Part shown: in pieces, positions 33,208-42,313 of the stretch
How the letters are laid out: each line of letters opens with the position of its first letter
Numbering within the stretch: position 1 is the first letter of the stretch
Assembly (NCBI RefSeq): GCF_000576635.1
Contig: NZ_AVFL01000003.1
Coordinates: 1 to 64,000, forward strand
Direction of reading: 5' to 3'
DNA: 64,000 bases
Origin: Skermanella stibiiresistens SB22
GTDB taxonomy: Bacteria; Pseudomonadota; Alphaproteobacteria; Azospirillales; Azospirillaceae
Translations under genes and position numbers: made by a program
The notes under the pieces: generated by a model
The model's input: only the letters and a program-made list of their open reading frames with translations
Database searches by the model: none
What the model was told of the DNA's origin: nothing

Positions 33208-33939
33208 TCACCGCGTCCCGATCGGGACGTGGCTCGCGGCGAAGGCGAAGGTGAACTCGGACCAGTCGTTGATGATATGCGCGCCTGTCGAGACCCAGAG
33301 GTTGCGGGTCCAGATATAGGACAGGGTGAGGATGACACGGGCGGTTCCGATGACGCCGAGGCACTGGGCCCAATGCCAGTCGTAGGTCGGCAGGTGCGCC
33401 GCGGCGAAGAGAAACGAGGAGCCCAAGAGGGCGACGGCGATCCCGGCGGTCCGGCTCAGCCCCAGGTGTGAGGTGGCGAGCCACAGGAGCGCCAGGAAAG
33501 GCAGGATCGACAGAAGTTCCTCGCCCAGCAGCTGGGGGAGCGTCGGGATGAGCCGCAGGACGAACGCGGTGCCGGACATCGCGCCCATGCCGGCGACGAC
33601 AGGATTGGACGCCACCGAACCAAGCAGGTAGACCGTCACGCCCGCCGCCAGCGAGGCGATGATGGCGAGGATGCCGAACAGGAACATCTGCCCGACCTGT
33701 TTGAGGCCGACCGGACCGAACAGCGCCGTCCAGTGCCGCTTGGTCAGGTGGGCCAGCGCCAGCAGCGGGATCGCGGCGAACAGGGATGCCGGGACCAGCG
33801 TGGCCGGGAAGGTCTCGGCCGGGATGGTGATCAAGGCGGTGAAGGCCACGGCCACGCTGAGCATGAGGAGGACCCAGCCTCGACCCGTTATGGGAACCGG
33901 GTGGCCGTCGCAATAGGGGAAGTCGGCGCGGGCGGTCAT
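33208..33939 (-). CDS. CPBP-family intramembrane protease-like protein
   Basis: A 243-residue protein with about eight hydrophobic segments. The CPBP/Abi motifs are present in outline: GEELLSILPFLALLW (EE pair, but the usual Arg a few residues later is not seen), SSFLFAAAHLPTYDWHWAQ with His, and GAHIINDWSEFTFA with His-x-x-x-Asp/Asn. Such proteins are putative membrane metalloproteases, some linked to bacteriocin immunity or abortive infection. Start ATG 33939 follows GGAGGAACG. The missing Arg weakens the activity claim. Confidence 0.78.
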   Translation of the reverse strand: MTARADFPYCDGHPVPITGRGWVLLMLSVAVAFTALITIPAETFPATLVPASLFAAIPLLALAHLTKRHWTALFGPVGLKQVGQMFLFGILAIIASLAAGVTVYLLGSVASNPVVAGMGAMSGTAFVLRLIPTLPQLLGEELLSILPFLALLWLATSHLGLSRTAGIAVALLGSSFLFAAAHLPTYDWHWAQCLGVIGTARVILTLSYIWTRNLWVSTGAHIINDWSEFTFAFAASHVPIGTR

Positions 33940-33982
33940 CGTTCCTCCGATATTCCTCGAATTTCGGGGGGCCGTCGCGGCC

Positions 33983-34381
33983 TCATTCGACGTGGATGGT
34001 CAGCTCGTATTTGGCCGTCTCTCCGCGCCGCGCGGCGTTTCGCATCAGGTAGACGTCGATGACGTAATCCCCGCTCGCCGGCACCGCGAGGGAAGCGCCG
34101 TTGCCCTCGGTGGAGCCAATGAAAAGCGCCTCGTTGGCGTTCGGGGCCGTGATGTTGAAGTAGTTGCTGGCGTTGCTGGTATCGAGCTGGACGCTCATCT
34201 TCTGCCCGGCGCGGACCCTCAACGAGTAGCGCACGCTGTGATCGCCCTTGATCGAGTCCCGTATGGTGGTGCCGGAGGTTCCCGGCGCGAAACGCACTGT
34301 TTCCTGTCGGACATCCTGTGCGAAGGCCACCGAAGGCATCGCCATGGCGGCGGCGATGATGAGGGTTCCGATGATCCGCAT
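33983..34381 (-). CDS. secreted beta-sandwich protein resembling PliG lysozyme inhibitor
   Basis: A 132-residue exported protein: signal peptide (about 1-22, SVAFAQ), then VRFAPGTSGTTIRDSIKGD, LRVRAGQKMSVQLDTSN and a C-terminal YVIDVYLMRNAARRGETA. The last motif and overall layout resemble g-type lysozyme inhibitors (PliG) and PPC-like domains. If correct it protects peptidoglycan against host or grazers' lysozyme; the assignment is by motif impression. It shares the strand and lies 43 bases upstream of the CPBP gene, so both may form one operon. Confidence 0.65.
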   Translation of the reverse strand: MRIIGTLIIAAAMAMPSVAFAQDVRQETVRFAPGTSGTTIRDSIKGDHSVRYSLRVRAGQKMSVQLDTSNASNYFNITAPNANEALFIGSTEGNGASLAVPASGDYVIDVYLMRNAARRGETAKYELTIHVE

Positions 34382-34710
34382 GATCGTTTCCCATGTCGCG
34401 AGGCCGGGCACGGTAAGCCGCGCGTGGGTTGTTGTCTACGATCTTTAGTCGAGTGGGCCTTGGTCCAGTGATCGGTGCCGCTCCAGCGCGTCGGCACCGC
34501 CATTCATGAATGGCGGATATAGGCTCATGCGGAATTGGGCCACTGGTCGCGGCTGTGCGGAGCCCCATCTGCTGAAGCACGGCATCGTCGCTCCAGCGGC
34601 GTCTCCCCATTCGAGCAACTCCCGGCACCGCGTTCACGCATCCGGCCGAACCCGATCACGATCCCATTCGGCCACGGCGTGACTTCAAGCGGCACGGAAC
34701 GGAGGACGAC
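34382..34710. other. intergenic stretch before the PaoABC-type operon
   Basis: About 330 bases between divergent genes with no gene seen. It should carry promoters in both directions. I find no convincing operator or sigma-54 site. Confidence 0.5.
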
Positions 34711-35427
34711 ATGCAGACCCCCGACACACCAAGCCCCGACGCGTCCGGCGGCACCGCCGAAAACGCGGATGCGGTCAGCCTGGATGACCTGAGTTTATCC
34801 CGGCGGGACCTGATGGTGGGAGCGGCCGCCTCGGCGGCGGTCACCGCCGTTCCCTCCTTCGCCAGCGCGCAAGCCGCCGCCAGTGCCCCAAGAGCCGTCA
34901 ACACGATGGCGCCGGTTTCCTCCAGGGTTTCTTTCACCGTCAACGGACAGGTCCACGCCTTGGATCTGGATCTGCGGACCACGCTGCTCGACGCGCTGCG
35001 CGAGCACCTGCGGCTGACCGGCACCAAGAAGGGCTGCGACCACGGCCAGTGCGGCGCCTGCACCGTGGTGGTCGAGGGCCGCCGGATCAATTCGTGCCTG
35101 ACCCTGGCGGTGATGCACGAGGGCGACAGCATCACGACGATCGAGGGGCTTGGCACGCCGGACGACCAGCACGCGATGCAGGCCGCGTTCGTCAAGCACG
35201 ACGGCTATCAGTGCGGCTACTGTACTCCTGGGCAGATCTGTTCGGCCGTATCGGTCCTGGACGAGATCAAGGCCGGCATCCCGAGCCATGTCAGCGCCGA
35301 TCTGACCGCCGCACCCCAGGTGACGGCGGACGAGATCCGCGAACGCATGAGCGGCAACATCTGCCGCTGTGGCGCCTATTCCAACATTCTCGACGCTATC
35401 ACCGAGGTTGCCGGGAGGCAGGCATGA
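34711..35427 (+). CDS. PaoA-like periplasmic [2Fe-2S] subunit
   Basis: A 238-residue iron-sulfur subunit of a PaoABC-type aldehyde oxidoreductase. A Tat signal ([20 protein letters not shown]) lies near residues 30-50, after a long N-terminal region. Two [2Fe-2S] domains follow: [20 protein letters not shown] plus INSCLTLAV, and [15 protein letters not shown] with [12 protein letters not shown]. It heads three genes coupled by ATGA or short gaps. Together the subunits oxidise aldehydes to acids in the periplasm in known PaoABC enzymes. Confidence 0.92.
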   Translation: MQTPDTPSPDASGGTAENADAVSLDDLSLSRRDLMVGAAASAAVTAVPSFASAQAAASAPRAVNTMAPVSSRVSFTVNGQVHALDLDLRTTLLDALREHLRLTGTKKGCDHGQCGACTVVVEGRRINSCLTLAVMHEGDSITTIEGLGTPDDQHAMQAAFVKHDGYQCGYCTPGQICSAVSVLDEIKAGIPSHVSADLTAAPQVTADEIRERMSGNICRCGAYSNILDAITEVAGRQA

Positions 35428-36374
35428 GATCCTTCACCTACGAGCGCGCATCCTCGCCAGCCGAGGCGGCGGCCGCGGCGGCGCGGACATCGGGAGCCAA
35501 GTTCATCGCGGGCGGCACCAACCTGCTCGATTTGATGAAGCTTGAGATCGAGACCCCGACCCATTTGATCGACGTGAACGGGCTGGCCCTGGACAGGATA
35601 GAGGCGACGCCGGACGGCGGCTTGCGGGTCGGCGCCCTGGCGCGCAACACCGATCTTGCCGCCGATGGACGCGTGCGGCGCGACTATGCCTTGCTGGCGC
35701 GGGCTCTGCTGGCCGGCGCCTCCGGGCAATTGCGCAACAAGGCGACAACGGCGGGCAACCTGCTCCAGCGCACCCGCTGCCCGTATTTCTATGACACCAA
35801 CCAGCCGTGCAACAAGCGCGAGCCGGGCAGCGGCTGCTCGGCGATCGGCGGCTTCACCCGCCAGTTGGCGGTGATTGGGACGAGCGGGGCCTGCATCGCC
35901 ACCCATCCGAGCGACATGGCGGTCGCTATGCGGGCGCTGGACGCCACGGTCGAGACGGTCTCCCCCGAGGGCGCCACGCGGGCGATCCCGATCGCGGAGT
36001 TCCACCGGCTGCCGGGCGACACGCCCCATGTCGAAACGACGCTGGCGCCGGGCGAGCTGATCACCGCCGTGACCCTGCCCCGGCCGGTCGGCGGCACGCA
36101 TGTCTACCGCAAGGTGCGCGACCGGGCGTCGTATGCCTTCGCCCTGGTCTCGGTCGCCGCCATCGTCCAGCGCGACGGCAGCGGGCGTGTGGCGCTGGGA
36201 GGCGTGGCGCACAAGCCCTGGCGGGTCGAGGCTGCGGAGGCCGACATGCCGCGCGGCGCCAAGGCGGTGACCGCCGGGCTGCTGGCCGGCGCCCAGCCGA
36301 CGCATGAGAACGCGTTCAAGTTGCCGCTGGTCGAGCGCACGCTCGCCGCGGTGCTGACCGAAGCGAGGAGTTGA
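35424..36374 (+). CDS. PaoB-like FAD subunit with extra [4Fe-4S] motif
   Basis: A 316-residue FAD-binding subunit. [19 protein letters not shown] is the FAD-binding loop and [19 protein letters not shown] follows. [20 protein letters not shown] is the extra cysteine-rich insertion that binds a [4Fe-4S] cluster in PaoB, continuing to a Cys in [12 protein letters not shown] 35424 overlaps the stop of paoA-like. C-terminus has [17 protein letters not shown] and [15 protein letters not shown]. No export signal, so it travels with PaoA. Confidence 0.92.
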   Translation: MRSFTYERASSPAEAAAAAARTSGAKFIAGGTNLLDLMKLEIETPTHLIDVNGLALDRIEATPDGGLRVGALARNTDLAADGRVRRDYALLARALLAGASGQLRNKATTAGNLLQRTRCPYFYDTNQPCNKREPGSGCSAIGGFTRQLAVIGTSGACIATHPSDMAVAMRALDATVETVSPEGATRAIPIAEFHRLPGDTPHVETTLAPGELITAVTLPRPVGGTHVYRKVRDRASYAFALVSVAAIVQRDGSGRVALGGVAHKPWRVEAAEADMPRGAKAVTAGLLAGAQPTHENAFKLPLVERTLAAVLTEARS

Positions 36375-36378
36375 GGCT

Positions 36379-38574
36379 ATGAAGTTCGATACCCCCGCGA
36401 CCACAAACCCGATCGACCAGTTGAAGGTGGTCGGCAAGCCGGTCGACCGGATCGACGGGCCGCTGAAGACGACGGGAACGGCGCCTTACGCTTATGAGCG
36501 GCATGACGTGGTTCCGAACCAAGCCTATGGCCATGTGATCGGCTCCGCCATCGCCAAGGGGCGGATCGCCTCGATCGACCTGACAGACGCCCGGCGCGTT
36601 CCCGGCGTGCTCGCCATCGTCACCGCCGACAACGCGGGCAAGCTGGGCAAGGGCGACTACAACACCGCGACGCTGCTGGGCGGGCCTGAGGTCGAACATT
36701 ACCATCAGGCCATCGCCCTGGTCGTGGCGGAGAGCTTCGAGCAGGCGCGCGCGGCGGCTGGGCTGGTCCGGGTCGATTACGTTCGGGCGGAAGGCGTGTT
36801 CGACCTGGCGGCGATCAAGGACGGGATGGAACCGTCGGAAGCCGCCGGGGCCGATAGCGAGGTCGGCGACTTCGCCGGAGCCTTCGCCTCGGCGCCGGTC
36901 CAGTTGGACGCGACCTACACGACGCCCGACCAGACCCACGCGATGATGGAGCCGCCGGCTTCGATCGCGGCGTGGCGCGGCGACCGGCTGATCGTTTGGA
37001 CCTCGAACCAGATGATCGACTGGACCGTGGGCGATCTCGCCAAGACGCTCGGGATTCCCAAGGATCGGGTCACGCTGGCCTCGCCGTTCATCGGCGGCGG
37101 CTTCGGCGGCAAGCTGTTCCTGCGGGCCGATACCGTGCTTGCGGCCTTGGGCGCCCGCGCGGCTGGGCGGCCGGTCAAGGTGGCGCTGACGAGGCCGATG
37201 GTCGCCAACAACACGACCCACCGGCCGGCGACGATCCAGCGCATCCGGATCGGTGCCACTCCGGATGGCAGGATCACGGCGATCGGCCATGAGAGCTGGT
37301 CAGGCAATCTGGAGGGCGGCAAGCCGGAGAACGCGATCCAGCAGACGCGCCTGCTCTACGCCGGGGCCAACCGGCTGACCGGCAAGCGGCTGGGCGTGCT
37401 CGACCTGCCCGAGGGCAACGCCATGCGGGCGCCGGGAGAGACGCCGGGCCTGATGGCGCTGGAGATCGCCATGGACGAGATGGCGCATAAGCTGGGTATC
37501 GACCCGGTCGAGTTCCGCATCCTCAACGACACCCAGGTCGATCCAGAGAAGGCCAATAGACCGTTCTCCCAACGTCAGTTGGTGGAGTGCCTTCGGCTGG
37601 GTGCCGACAAGTTCGGCTGGAACAAGCGCGACCGGCGGACGGGCCAAACGCGTGATGGCCGCTGGCTGGTCGGCCAGGGAGTCGCGGCGGCGTTCCGCAA
37701 TAACCAAGTGACGGAATCGGCGGCGCGCGTCCGGCTCGACAACCAGGGCATCGTGACGGTCGAGACGGATATGACCGACATCGGCACCGGCAGCTACACC
37801 ATCATCGCGCAGACGGCGGCGGAGATGATAGGGGTGACGCTCGACAAGGTGGTGGTGCGGCTAGGCGACTCCAACTTCCCGGTCTCGGCCGGATCCGGTG
37901 GCCAATGGGGCGCCAACTGCTCCACCGCCGGCGTCTACGCGGCTTGCGTCAAGCTGCGCGAGGCGGTGGCGCGAAACGCCGGCCTGAACCCGGTCGAGGC
38001 GGCGTTCTCGGACGGTCGTGTCAGCGCGGCTGGCCGCTCCGTCACCCTGGCGGAGGCGGCGGATGGTGCCGGCATCGTCGCCGAGGATGTCATCGAGTTC
38101 GGCGATCTGGCCAAGAAGTACCAGCAGTCGACCTTTGGCGCGCATTACGTGGAGGTCGGCGTCGATGTGGCGACGGCGGAGATCCGCGTGCGCCGGATGC
38201 TGGCGGTCTGCGCTGCGGGGCGCATCCTCAACCCGAAGTCGGCGCGCAGCCAAGTGATCGGGGCAATGACCATGGGTGTCGGCGCGGCGCTGATGGAGGA
38301 TCTGGTGGTCGACAAGCGCCACGGCTTCTTCATCAATCACGACCTCGCCAGCTACGAGGTGCCGGTCCACGCCGACATCCCGAGCCAGGAGGTGATCTTC
38401 CTGGACGAGACCGATCCGATCTCCTCTCCGATGAAGGCCAAGGGTGTCGGCGAGCTTGGGCTGTGCGGCGTCGGGGCCGCCGTCGCCAACGCGATCCACA
38501 ACGCGACCGGGGTGCGGGTCCGCGACTATCCGGTGACGCTCGACAAGTTGCTCGCGGGCATGCCCGAGGTTTGA
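36379..38574 (+). CDS. PaoC-like molybdopterin subunit
   Basis: A 731-residue molybdenum-cofactor subunit. TYTTPDQTHAMMEPPASIAA, FIGGGFGGKLFLRADTVLAA, AMRAPGETPGLMALEIAMDE, SAGSGGQWGANCSTAG and the C-terminal GVGELGLCGVGAAVANAIHN (Glu as the catalytic base) are all as in PaoC. It lies 4 bases behind the FAD gene. The usual insertion chaperone (PaoD/XdhC-like) is not in the window. Physiological substrate is an aldehyde; in this neighbourhood a sugar-derived aldehyde is possible but is inference. Confidence 0.93.
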   Translation: MKFDTPATTNPIDQLKVVGKPVDRIDGPLKTTGTAPYAYERHDVVPNQAYGHVIGSAIAKGRIASIDLTDARRVPGVLAIVTADNAGKLGKGDYNTATLLGGPEVEHYHQAIALVVAESFEQARAAAGLVRVDYVRAEGVFDLAAIKDGMEPSEAAGADSEVGDFAGAFASAPVQLDATYTTPDQTHAMMEPPASIAAWRGDRLIVWTSNQMIDWTVGDLAKTLGIPKDRVTLASPFIGGGFGGKLFLRADTVLAALGARAAGRPVKVALTRPMVANNTTHRPATIQRIRIGATPDGRITAIGHESWSGNLEGGKPENAIQQTRLLYAGANRLTGKRLGVLDLPEGNAMRAPGETPGLMALEIAMDEMAHKLGIDPVEFRILNDTQVDPEKANRPFSQRQLVECLRLGADKFGWNKRDRRTGQTRDGRWLVGQGVAAAFRNNQVTESAARVRLDNQGIVTVETDMTDIGTGSYTIIAQTAAEMIGVTLDKVVVRLGDSNFPVSAGSGGQWGANCSTAGVYAACVKLREAVARNAGLNPVEAAFSDGRVSAAGRSVTLAEAADGAGIVAEDVIEFGDLAKKYQQSTFGAHYVEVGVDVATAEIRVRRMLAVCAAGRILNPKSARSQVIGAMTMGVGAALMEDLVVDKRHGFFINHDLASYEVPVHADIPSQEVIFLDETDPISSPMKAKGVGELGLCGVGAAVANAIHNATGVRVRDYPVTLDKLLAGMPEV

Positions 38575-38607
38575 TTCGGTTTCCCTGGTGAAAAGGGTGT
38601 TTTCAGG

Positions 38608-39148
38608 ATGAGGAAACTCGCGGTTTCCGTTCTCATGTCGTCGCTGCCCGCCTCGGGTTAAGACCTTGGTCGCCGGGATCGTCGAGGCTCAGGAGCGGCG
38701 GCCCGCCGGCCGGGTGGCGCCGCCGCAGGTCTACGCCGTGGCGCCGTCCCTCGGGGACTTGACGGACGAGGTGCTGTTCGGCGATGTCTGGCTGCGGCGG
38801 GAGTTGGCTCCCCGCGACCGCAGCGTCGTCACGGCCTCGGCGCTGATCGCCATGGGGCGCACAGCCCAGGTGGGCGGGCATGTCGGGCGGGCGCTCGACA
38901 ATGGCGTGACGTCGGAGGAGATCGGCGGGATCATCACCCGTCTCGCCTTCCATTCCGGCTGGCCGAACACCATCTCCGCCGTCATGGCGACCAGGGAGGT
39001 GTTCGACGCACGCGGCATCGGCGACGTCGCCGCCAACGCCGGGGAGCCGCTGGCGTTGGACGCGGCGCGGGAGGCCGCGCGGGCGGCGATGGTGGACAGT
39101 TCGATCAGGCCGATCACCCCGACACTGGCCGACAAGTCCCAGCATATC
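38608..39148 (+). pseudogene. broken tandem carboxymuconolactone-decarboxylase-like (CMD) gene
   Basis: ATG 38608 starts a signal-peptide-like stretch (MRKLAVSVLMSSLPAS) that hits a TAA at 38659. The body continues in another frame from about 38648: VAPSLGDLTDEVLFGDVWLR, RDRSVVTASALIAMGRTAQV, LDNGVTSEEIGGIITRLAFH and SGWPNTISAVMATREVFDAR, a full CMD (AhpD-like) domain. After it AARAAMVDSSIRPITPTLAD repeats the start of a second CMD domain, then the sequence enters a palindromic element at 39149. I infer one frameshift and a 3' truncation by the element. An intact protein would have been an exported two-domain CMD protein. Confidence 0.65.
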
Positions 39149-39269
39149 GTCATGCCCGGACTTGATCCGGACATCTCCTCTCAGGAGGTTCATGGGCGGA
39201 CCATAGGCTTGGGACTGAATTCACCATGTCAGTTTCAGCCGACAGATACGCGGATAAAGTCCGGGATGA
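39149..39269. repeat. palindromic element that ends the CMD gene
   Basis: GTCATGCCCGGACTT (39149-39163) and AAGTCCGGGATGAC (39256-39269) are near-perfect inverse copies. GCCCGGACTTGATCCGGAC at the left end is the frequent alphaproteobacterial REP-like palindrome. Confidence 0.7.
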
Positions 39270-39462
39270 CGGATGTAGAGGTGGCGGAGTTAAGTCTGCG
39301 AATACGAAGTGAGGAATCACCAGACCACCACGGTGACGACGAACGCGGTTTCCCTGCCAGCTGGGGAACCGTTAACTATCGGGATACCGTGTTCAGCTCC
39401 GGCCACACCTGCGATTTCACACCTCACCCGTCGGGTTGATGTGCCGAGGAGCCGGGATCGCT

Positions 39463-40299
39463 TCAGCGGCGCCCCAGCAGGACGCCCTTCGGATCGACGT
39501 GATTGCGCAGGAGGTCGAGTTCCTCCGCCGTCGGCATCGGCGTGGTCTCGGCTTGGGCGAAGGTGAGGCCGAAGTCGTGGTTTTCGTTGATGTCGGACAG
39601 CGACGCGCCGTGATGGATCGACTTCAGGCGGATCGAGCCGACCCGCTTGTCGAAGTCGAAGATGCATTTGGGCGTCACCACCCATTCCGGACCGCCATGA
39701 GTCAGCCCCAGCTTGGCGCGGCCCTCCATGCCGCCGGGATAGCCCACGCCGGAGACGTAATCGACGCGGCGGACGAAGTTGCGGCGGGCGTGGTGGGGCA
39801 TCATCACGTATTCGCGGCCGAACAGGGTCATGTGCTCGGGCAGCAGGATGGGGCCGACCAGGCGGACCTTCGGCTTGCGGTAGTCGCCGACGCAGACGGT
39901 GTTGACGTTGCCCACGGCGTCGACCTGGACGCCGGAGCTGAAGCCGAAATCGATGTCGCCGCGCTTGATCGCCCATTGGCCGGGATAGCTGATCATCTGC
40001 GCCTCGCAGGGGAGGTCGCGGAGCACGGCGTCGAATTCGGAATCCGGCATCACGTCGAGCGAGCGGAGGTCCGGATTGTGCGACCATCCCGCCAGCAGGA
40101 TCGTCAGGTCGGGCGCGTGCATGGCCTGGGCCAGCGACATGGCCGCCAGCGGCATCGAGGTGCCGTAGAGGGCGGCTGCCCCGCCGGTCACCAGACCGGT
40201 GAAGCCGACCTCGCCATTCTTGAACGAGCGCGCCAGATTGACGGTGATGATCTCGGCGATGGAAGGAGCGTCCGTCGGGCTTTTTGAATGATCGCTCAT
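39463..40299 (-). CDS. GctB/IpdB-like CoA-transferase-family subunit B (copy 1)
   Basis: A 278-residue class I CoA-transferase fold beta subunit: NLARSFKNGEVGFTGLVTGG, FSSGVQVDAVGNVNTVCVGD, YVSGVGYPGG and IFDFDKRVGSIRLKSIHHGA are family features. At the site of the catalytic Glu of glutaconate CoA-transferase B (VESG) it reads LLAGWSHNPDL, so the Glu is replaced by Ala. This makes a classical CoA-transferase reaction unlikely and places it near IpdB, which hydrolyses a ring CoA ester. ATG 40299 overlaps subunit A (ATGA). It is the last gene of the sugar-importer operon. Confidence 0.85.
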   Translation of the reverse strand: MSDHSKSPTDAPSIAEIITVNLARSFKNGEVGFTGLVTGGAAALYGTSMPLAAMSLAQAMHAPDLTILLAGWSHNPDLRSLDVMPDSEFDAVLRDLPCEAQMISYPGQWAIKRGDIDFGFSSGVQVDAVGNVNTVCVGDYRKPKVRLVGPILLPEHMTLFGREYVMMPHHARRNFVRRVDYVSGVGYPGGMEGRAKLGLTHGGPEWVVTPKCIFDFDKRVGSIRLKSIHHGASLSDINENHDFGLTFAQAETTPMPTAEELDLLRNHVDPKGVLLGRR

Positions 40300-41195
40300 A
40301 GCCGGTCGATCTCCGTCAGGCTGGTGAGTTGCTTGATGCCGACCAGGGCGAGATAGGCCATGTGGTCCGCCGGGCCGTGGACGTAGCGGTCGATATAGCG
40401 CTGGAAGCCGTCGGCGCTGGCCGAGGCGGCGATGTATTCGGCGAAATGCGCGTCGTCCGCCCGATAGCGCCCCAGAACCGAACAGGGGTGCGCTCCCCAG
40501 GGGGCCTCGACCACCAGCGTGGTCTTGTACGAGGGGATCTGGACTTGGGCGGCGTGGCGGCGGATCTCGGCGTCGGACACGATGGTTTCCGCCGTCACGA
40601 TGACGGTGTCGCAACCCCGCGCCATGATCACGTCGAGGCTTTGCGGCAGCAGGTGGCGCTGGGGCAGGATGACGTTGCCGTGCCTGTCGGCGGCGACGGC
40701 GTGGATCACCACGACATCCGGGTCGGCCGGCGGGACCGCGTGCATCGCCCTGCCCGTCAGCGGACAGGTGAACGGCTTGATGTCCTTGTTGTGGGTCAGG
40801 ACATCGGTGCCGCCCAGGTAATCGCACGGCCAGAAGCTCAGGTTCTCCTGACTGGCGCGGAAACGGTCGAAGCTGAGGATTTCGGAATAGTCGACGACCT
40901 CCAGGGTTCCGCGCTCAATGGCGCGGCGGAAGTTCGGGGCGAGCCCGAACTTCTCCAACCCGACATACGAGGTCTCGACCTTGGCGAGGCAGCCGGCCCC
41001 GGCGAGGAGGTCGACCTCGTTGCCGTTGACCGTGCCGACCACCGTCAGGTCCTTCCGCCCGGCCCGGATCAACTCGCGGACAACCGCCATGGGATGCTGG
41101 TAGATGGCGAAACCGCCGATCGCGAGGCGTGTTCCGTCCGGGATCAGGGCGACCGCGTCGGCGATCGTTCCGATCTTGGATGTTCTGTCTGTCAC
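40296..41195 (-). CDS. GctA/IpdA-like CoA-transferase-family subunit A (copy 1)
   Basis: A 299-residue class I CoA-transferase fold alpha subunit. DGTRLAIGGFAIYQHPMAVV, FGLAPNFRRAIERGTLEVVD, VIHAVAADRHGNVILPQ and VEAPWGAHPCSVLGRYRADD are typical of GctA/IpdA. It lies 58 bases after the sugar-binding protein gene on the minus strand and is coupled to subunit B. The same operon encodes a sugar-type importer, so a CoA ester of an imported compound is the likely substrate. Function may differ from a true transferase, because the B subunit lacks the catalytic Glu. Confidence 0.87.
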   Translation of the reverse strand: MTDRTSKIGTIADAVALIPDGTRLAIGGFAIYQHPMAVVRELIRAGRKDLTVVGTVNGNEVDLLAGAGCLAKVETSYVGLEKFGLAPNFRRAIERGTLEVVDYSEILSFDRFRASQENLSFWPCDYLGGTDVLTHNKDIKPFTCPLTGRAMHAVPPADPDVVVIHAVAADRHGNVILPQRHLLPQSLDVIMARGCDTVIVTAETIVSDAEIRRHAAQVQIPSYKTTLVVEAPWGAHPCSVLGRYRADDAHFAEYIAASASADGFQRYIDRYVHGPADHMAYLALVGIKQLTSLTEIDRL

Positions 41196-41253
41196 GGGAG
41201 TGATCCGATGCTCGGATTGCAGGTAATATCGCGGGGGTGGGAGGCCGGCCTTC

Positions 41254-42267
41254 TCAGAGGCTGAGGCGCGACGGCAGGATGCGGCGCTTGCCCTCCTTCG
41301 GGTCGTACCACTCCAGCACGTTCTCCTTGGTGATCATCGGCGATTCGAAGGCGATCTTCTTGGGGATCGGCTTCTTCTGGAGCACGCGGATGGCGGCCTC
41401 GACGCCCTCGACGCCGAACGGCAGGTATTCCCACACGGCGTCCAGCGTGCCGGTGTGGATCGCCTCCAGGGCCTCGGGCGTCAGCCCGTCGAAGCCGGTG
41501 AAGAACATGTCCTTCTCGCGGCCGAACTCGCCGGCGGCCTTGACGGCGCCCAAGGCCATGTCGTCGTTGTGGCAGTAGACCGCGTCGATCTTGGGGTTGG
41601 CCTGGAGGGCGTCCTCCATGCCTCGGATCGCCTGGGTGCGGTCATAGTTGGCGACGACATGGGAGACGACCTTGATGCCGGGGGCGGCGTCGATCACCTC
41701 GCGCCAGCCGCTGCCGCGCTGCTGGTTGATCAGCGAGCCGGGCTTGCCCTCGATCTGGACGACATTGCCCTCGCCGTTCAGCTTCTTGACGTAGTACTGG
41801 CCGGCCTGCCGGGCGGTGCCGATCATGTCTGTCGACAGCAGGACATCGAAGTCGGCGCCCTCGGGCAGGGGCGAGCTGAGCACGACGATGGGAACACCGG
41901 CGCGGTTGATCTCCTGCACCGCCGGGCGGATCGCCTCGGCGTAGTAGGTCGAGATGATGATCACGTCGACATTGCGGACCAGCAAATCCTCGATGTCGCG
42001 AAGCTGCTTGGTCGGCTGGTCGTTGGCGTCGTAGACGATCGTGTTCATGCCGTATTTCTTGGCGGTCTCAACGACGCCCGCCTGCATCTGCTTGATCCAT
42101 TCGGTGTTCGAGAACGACATGGTGAAGCCGATGGTCTTGCCCTCGACCCCCGTCTCGCCCCAGGCGGTGCGGCCGATGAACGGCAGGCCGGCGGCACCGG
42201 CGATCCCGGCGGCTCCAACCTTCAGGAAGTCGCGGCGGCGGGGCAGCCAAATCTCGTCTTTTGACAT
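41254..42267 (-). CDS. sugar-type (RbsB-like) periplasmic binding protein with Tat-like signal
   Basis: A 337-residue binding protein of the Peripla_BP_4 group. RRRDFLKVGAAGIAGAAGL at residues 10-28 is a twin-arginine export signal, unusual since most RbsB-type proteins use Sec. The mature part has IGFTMSFSNTEWIKQMQAGV, RDIEDLLVRNVDVIIISTYY and TGFDGLTPEALEAIHTGTLD. It lies 46 bases after the permease gene. RbsB-like proteins bind pentoses, hexoses or polyols; which one is not evident. Confidence 0.9.
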   Translation of the reverse strand: MSKDEIWLPRRRDFLKVGAAGIAGAAGLPFIGRTAWGETGVEGKTIGFTMSFSNTEWIKQMQAGVVETAKKYGMNTIVYDANDQPTKQLRDIEDLLVRNVDVIIISTYYAEAIRPAVQEINRAGVPIVVLSSPLPEGADFDVLLSTDMIGTARQAGQYYVKKLNGEGNVVQIEGKPGSLINQQRGSGWREVIDAAPGIKVVSHVVANYDRTQAIRGMEDALQANPKIDAVYCHNDDMALGAVKAAGEFGREKDMFFTGFDGLTPEALEAIHTGTLDAVWEYLPFGVEGVEAAIRVLQKKPIPKKIAFESPMITKENVLEWYDPKEGKRRILPSRLSL

Positions 42268-42313
42268 TTCAGGGTTTCCTCCGGTTTGACCGTTTATTAG
42301 CTTGTTGGGATTT

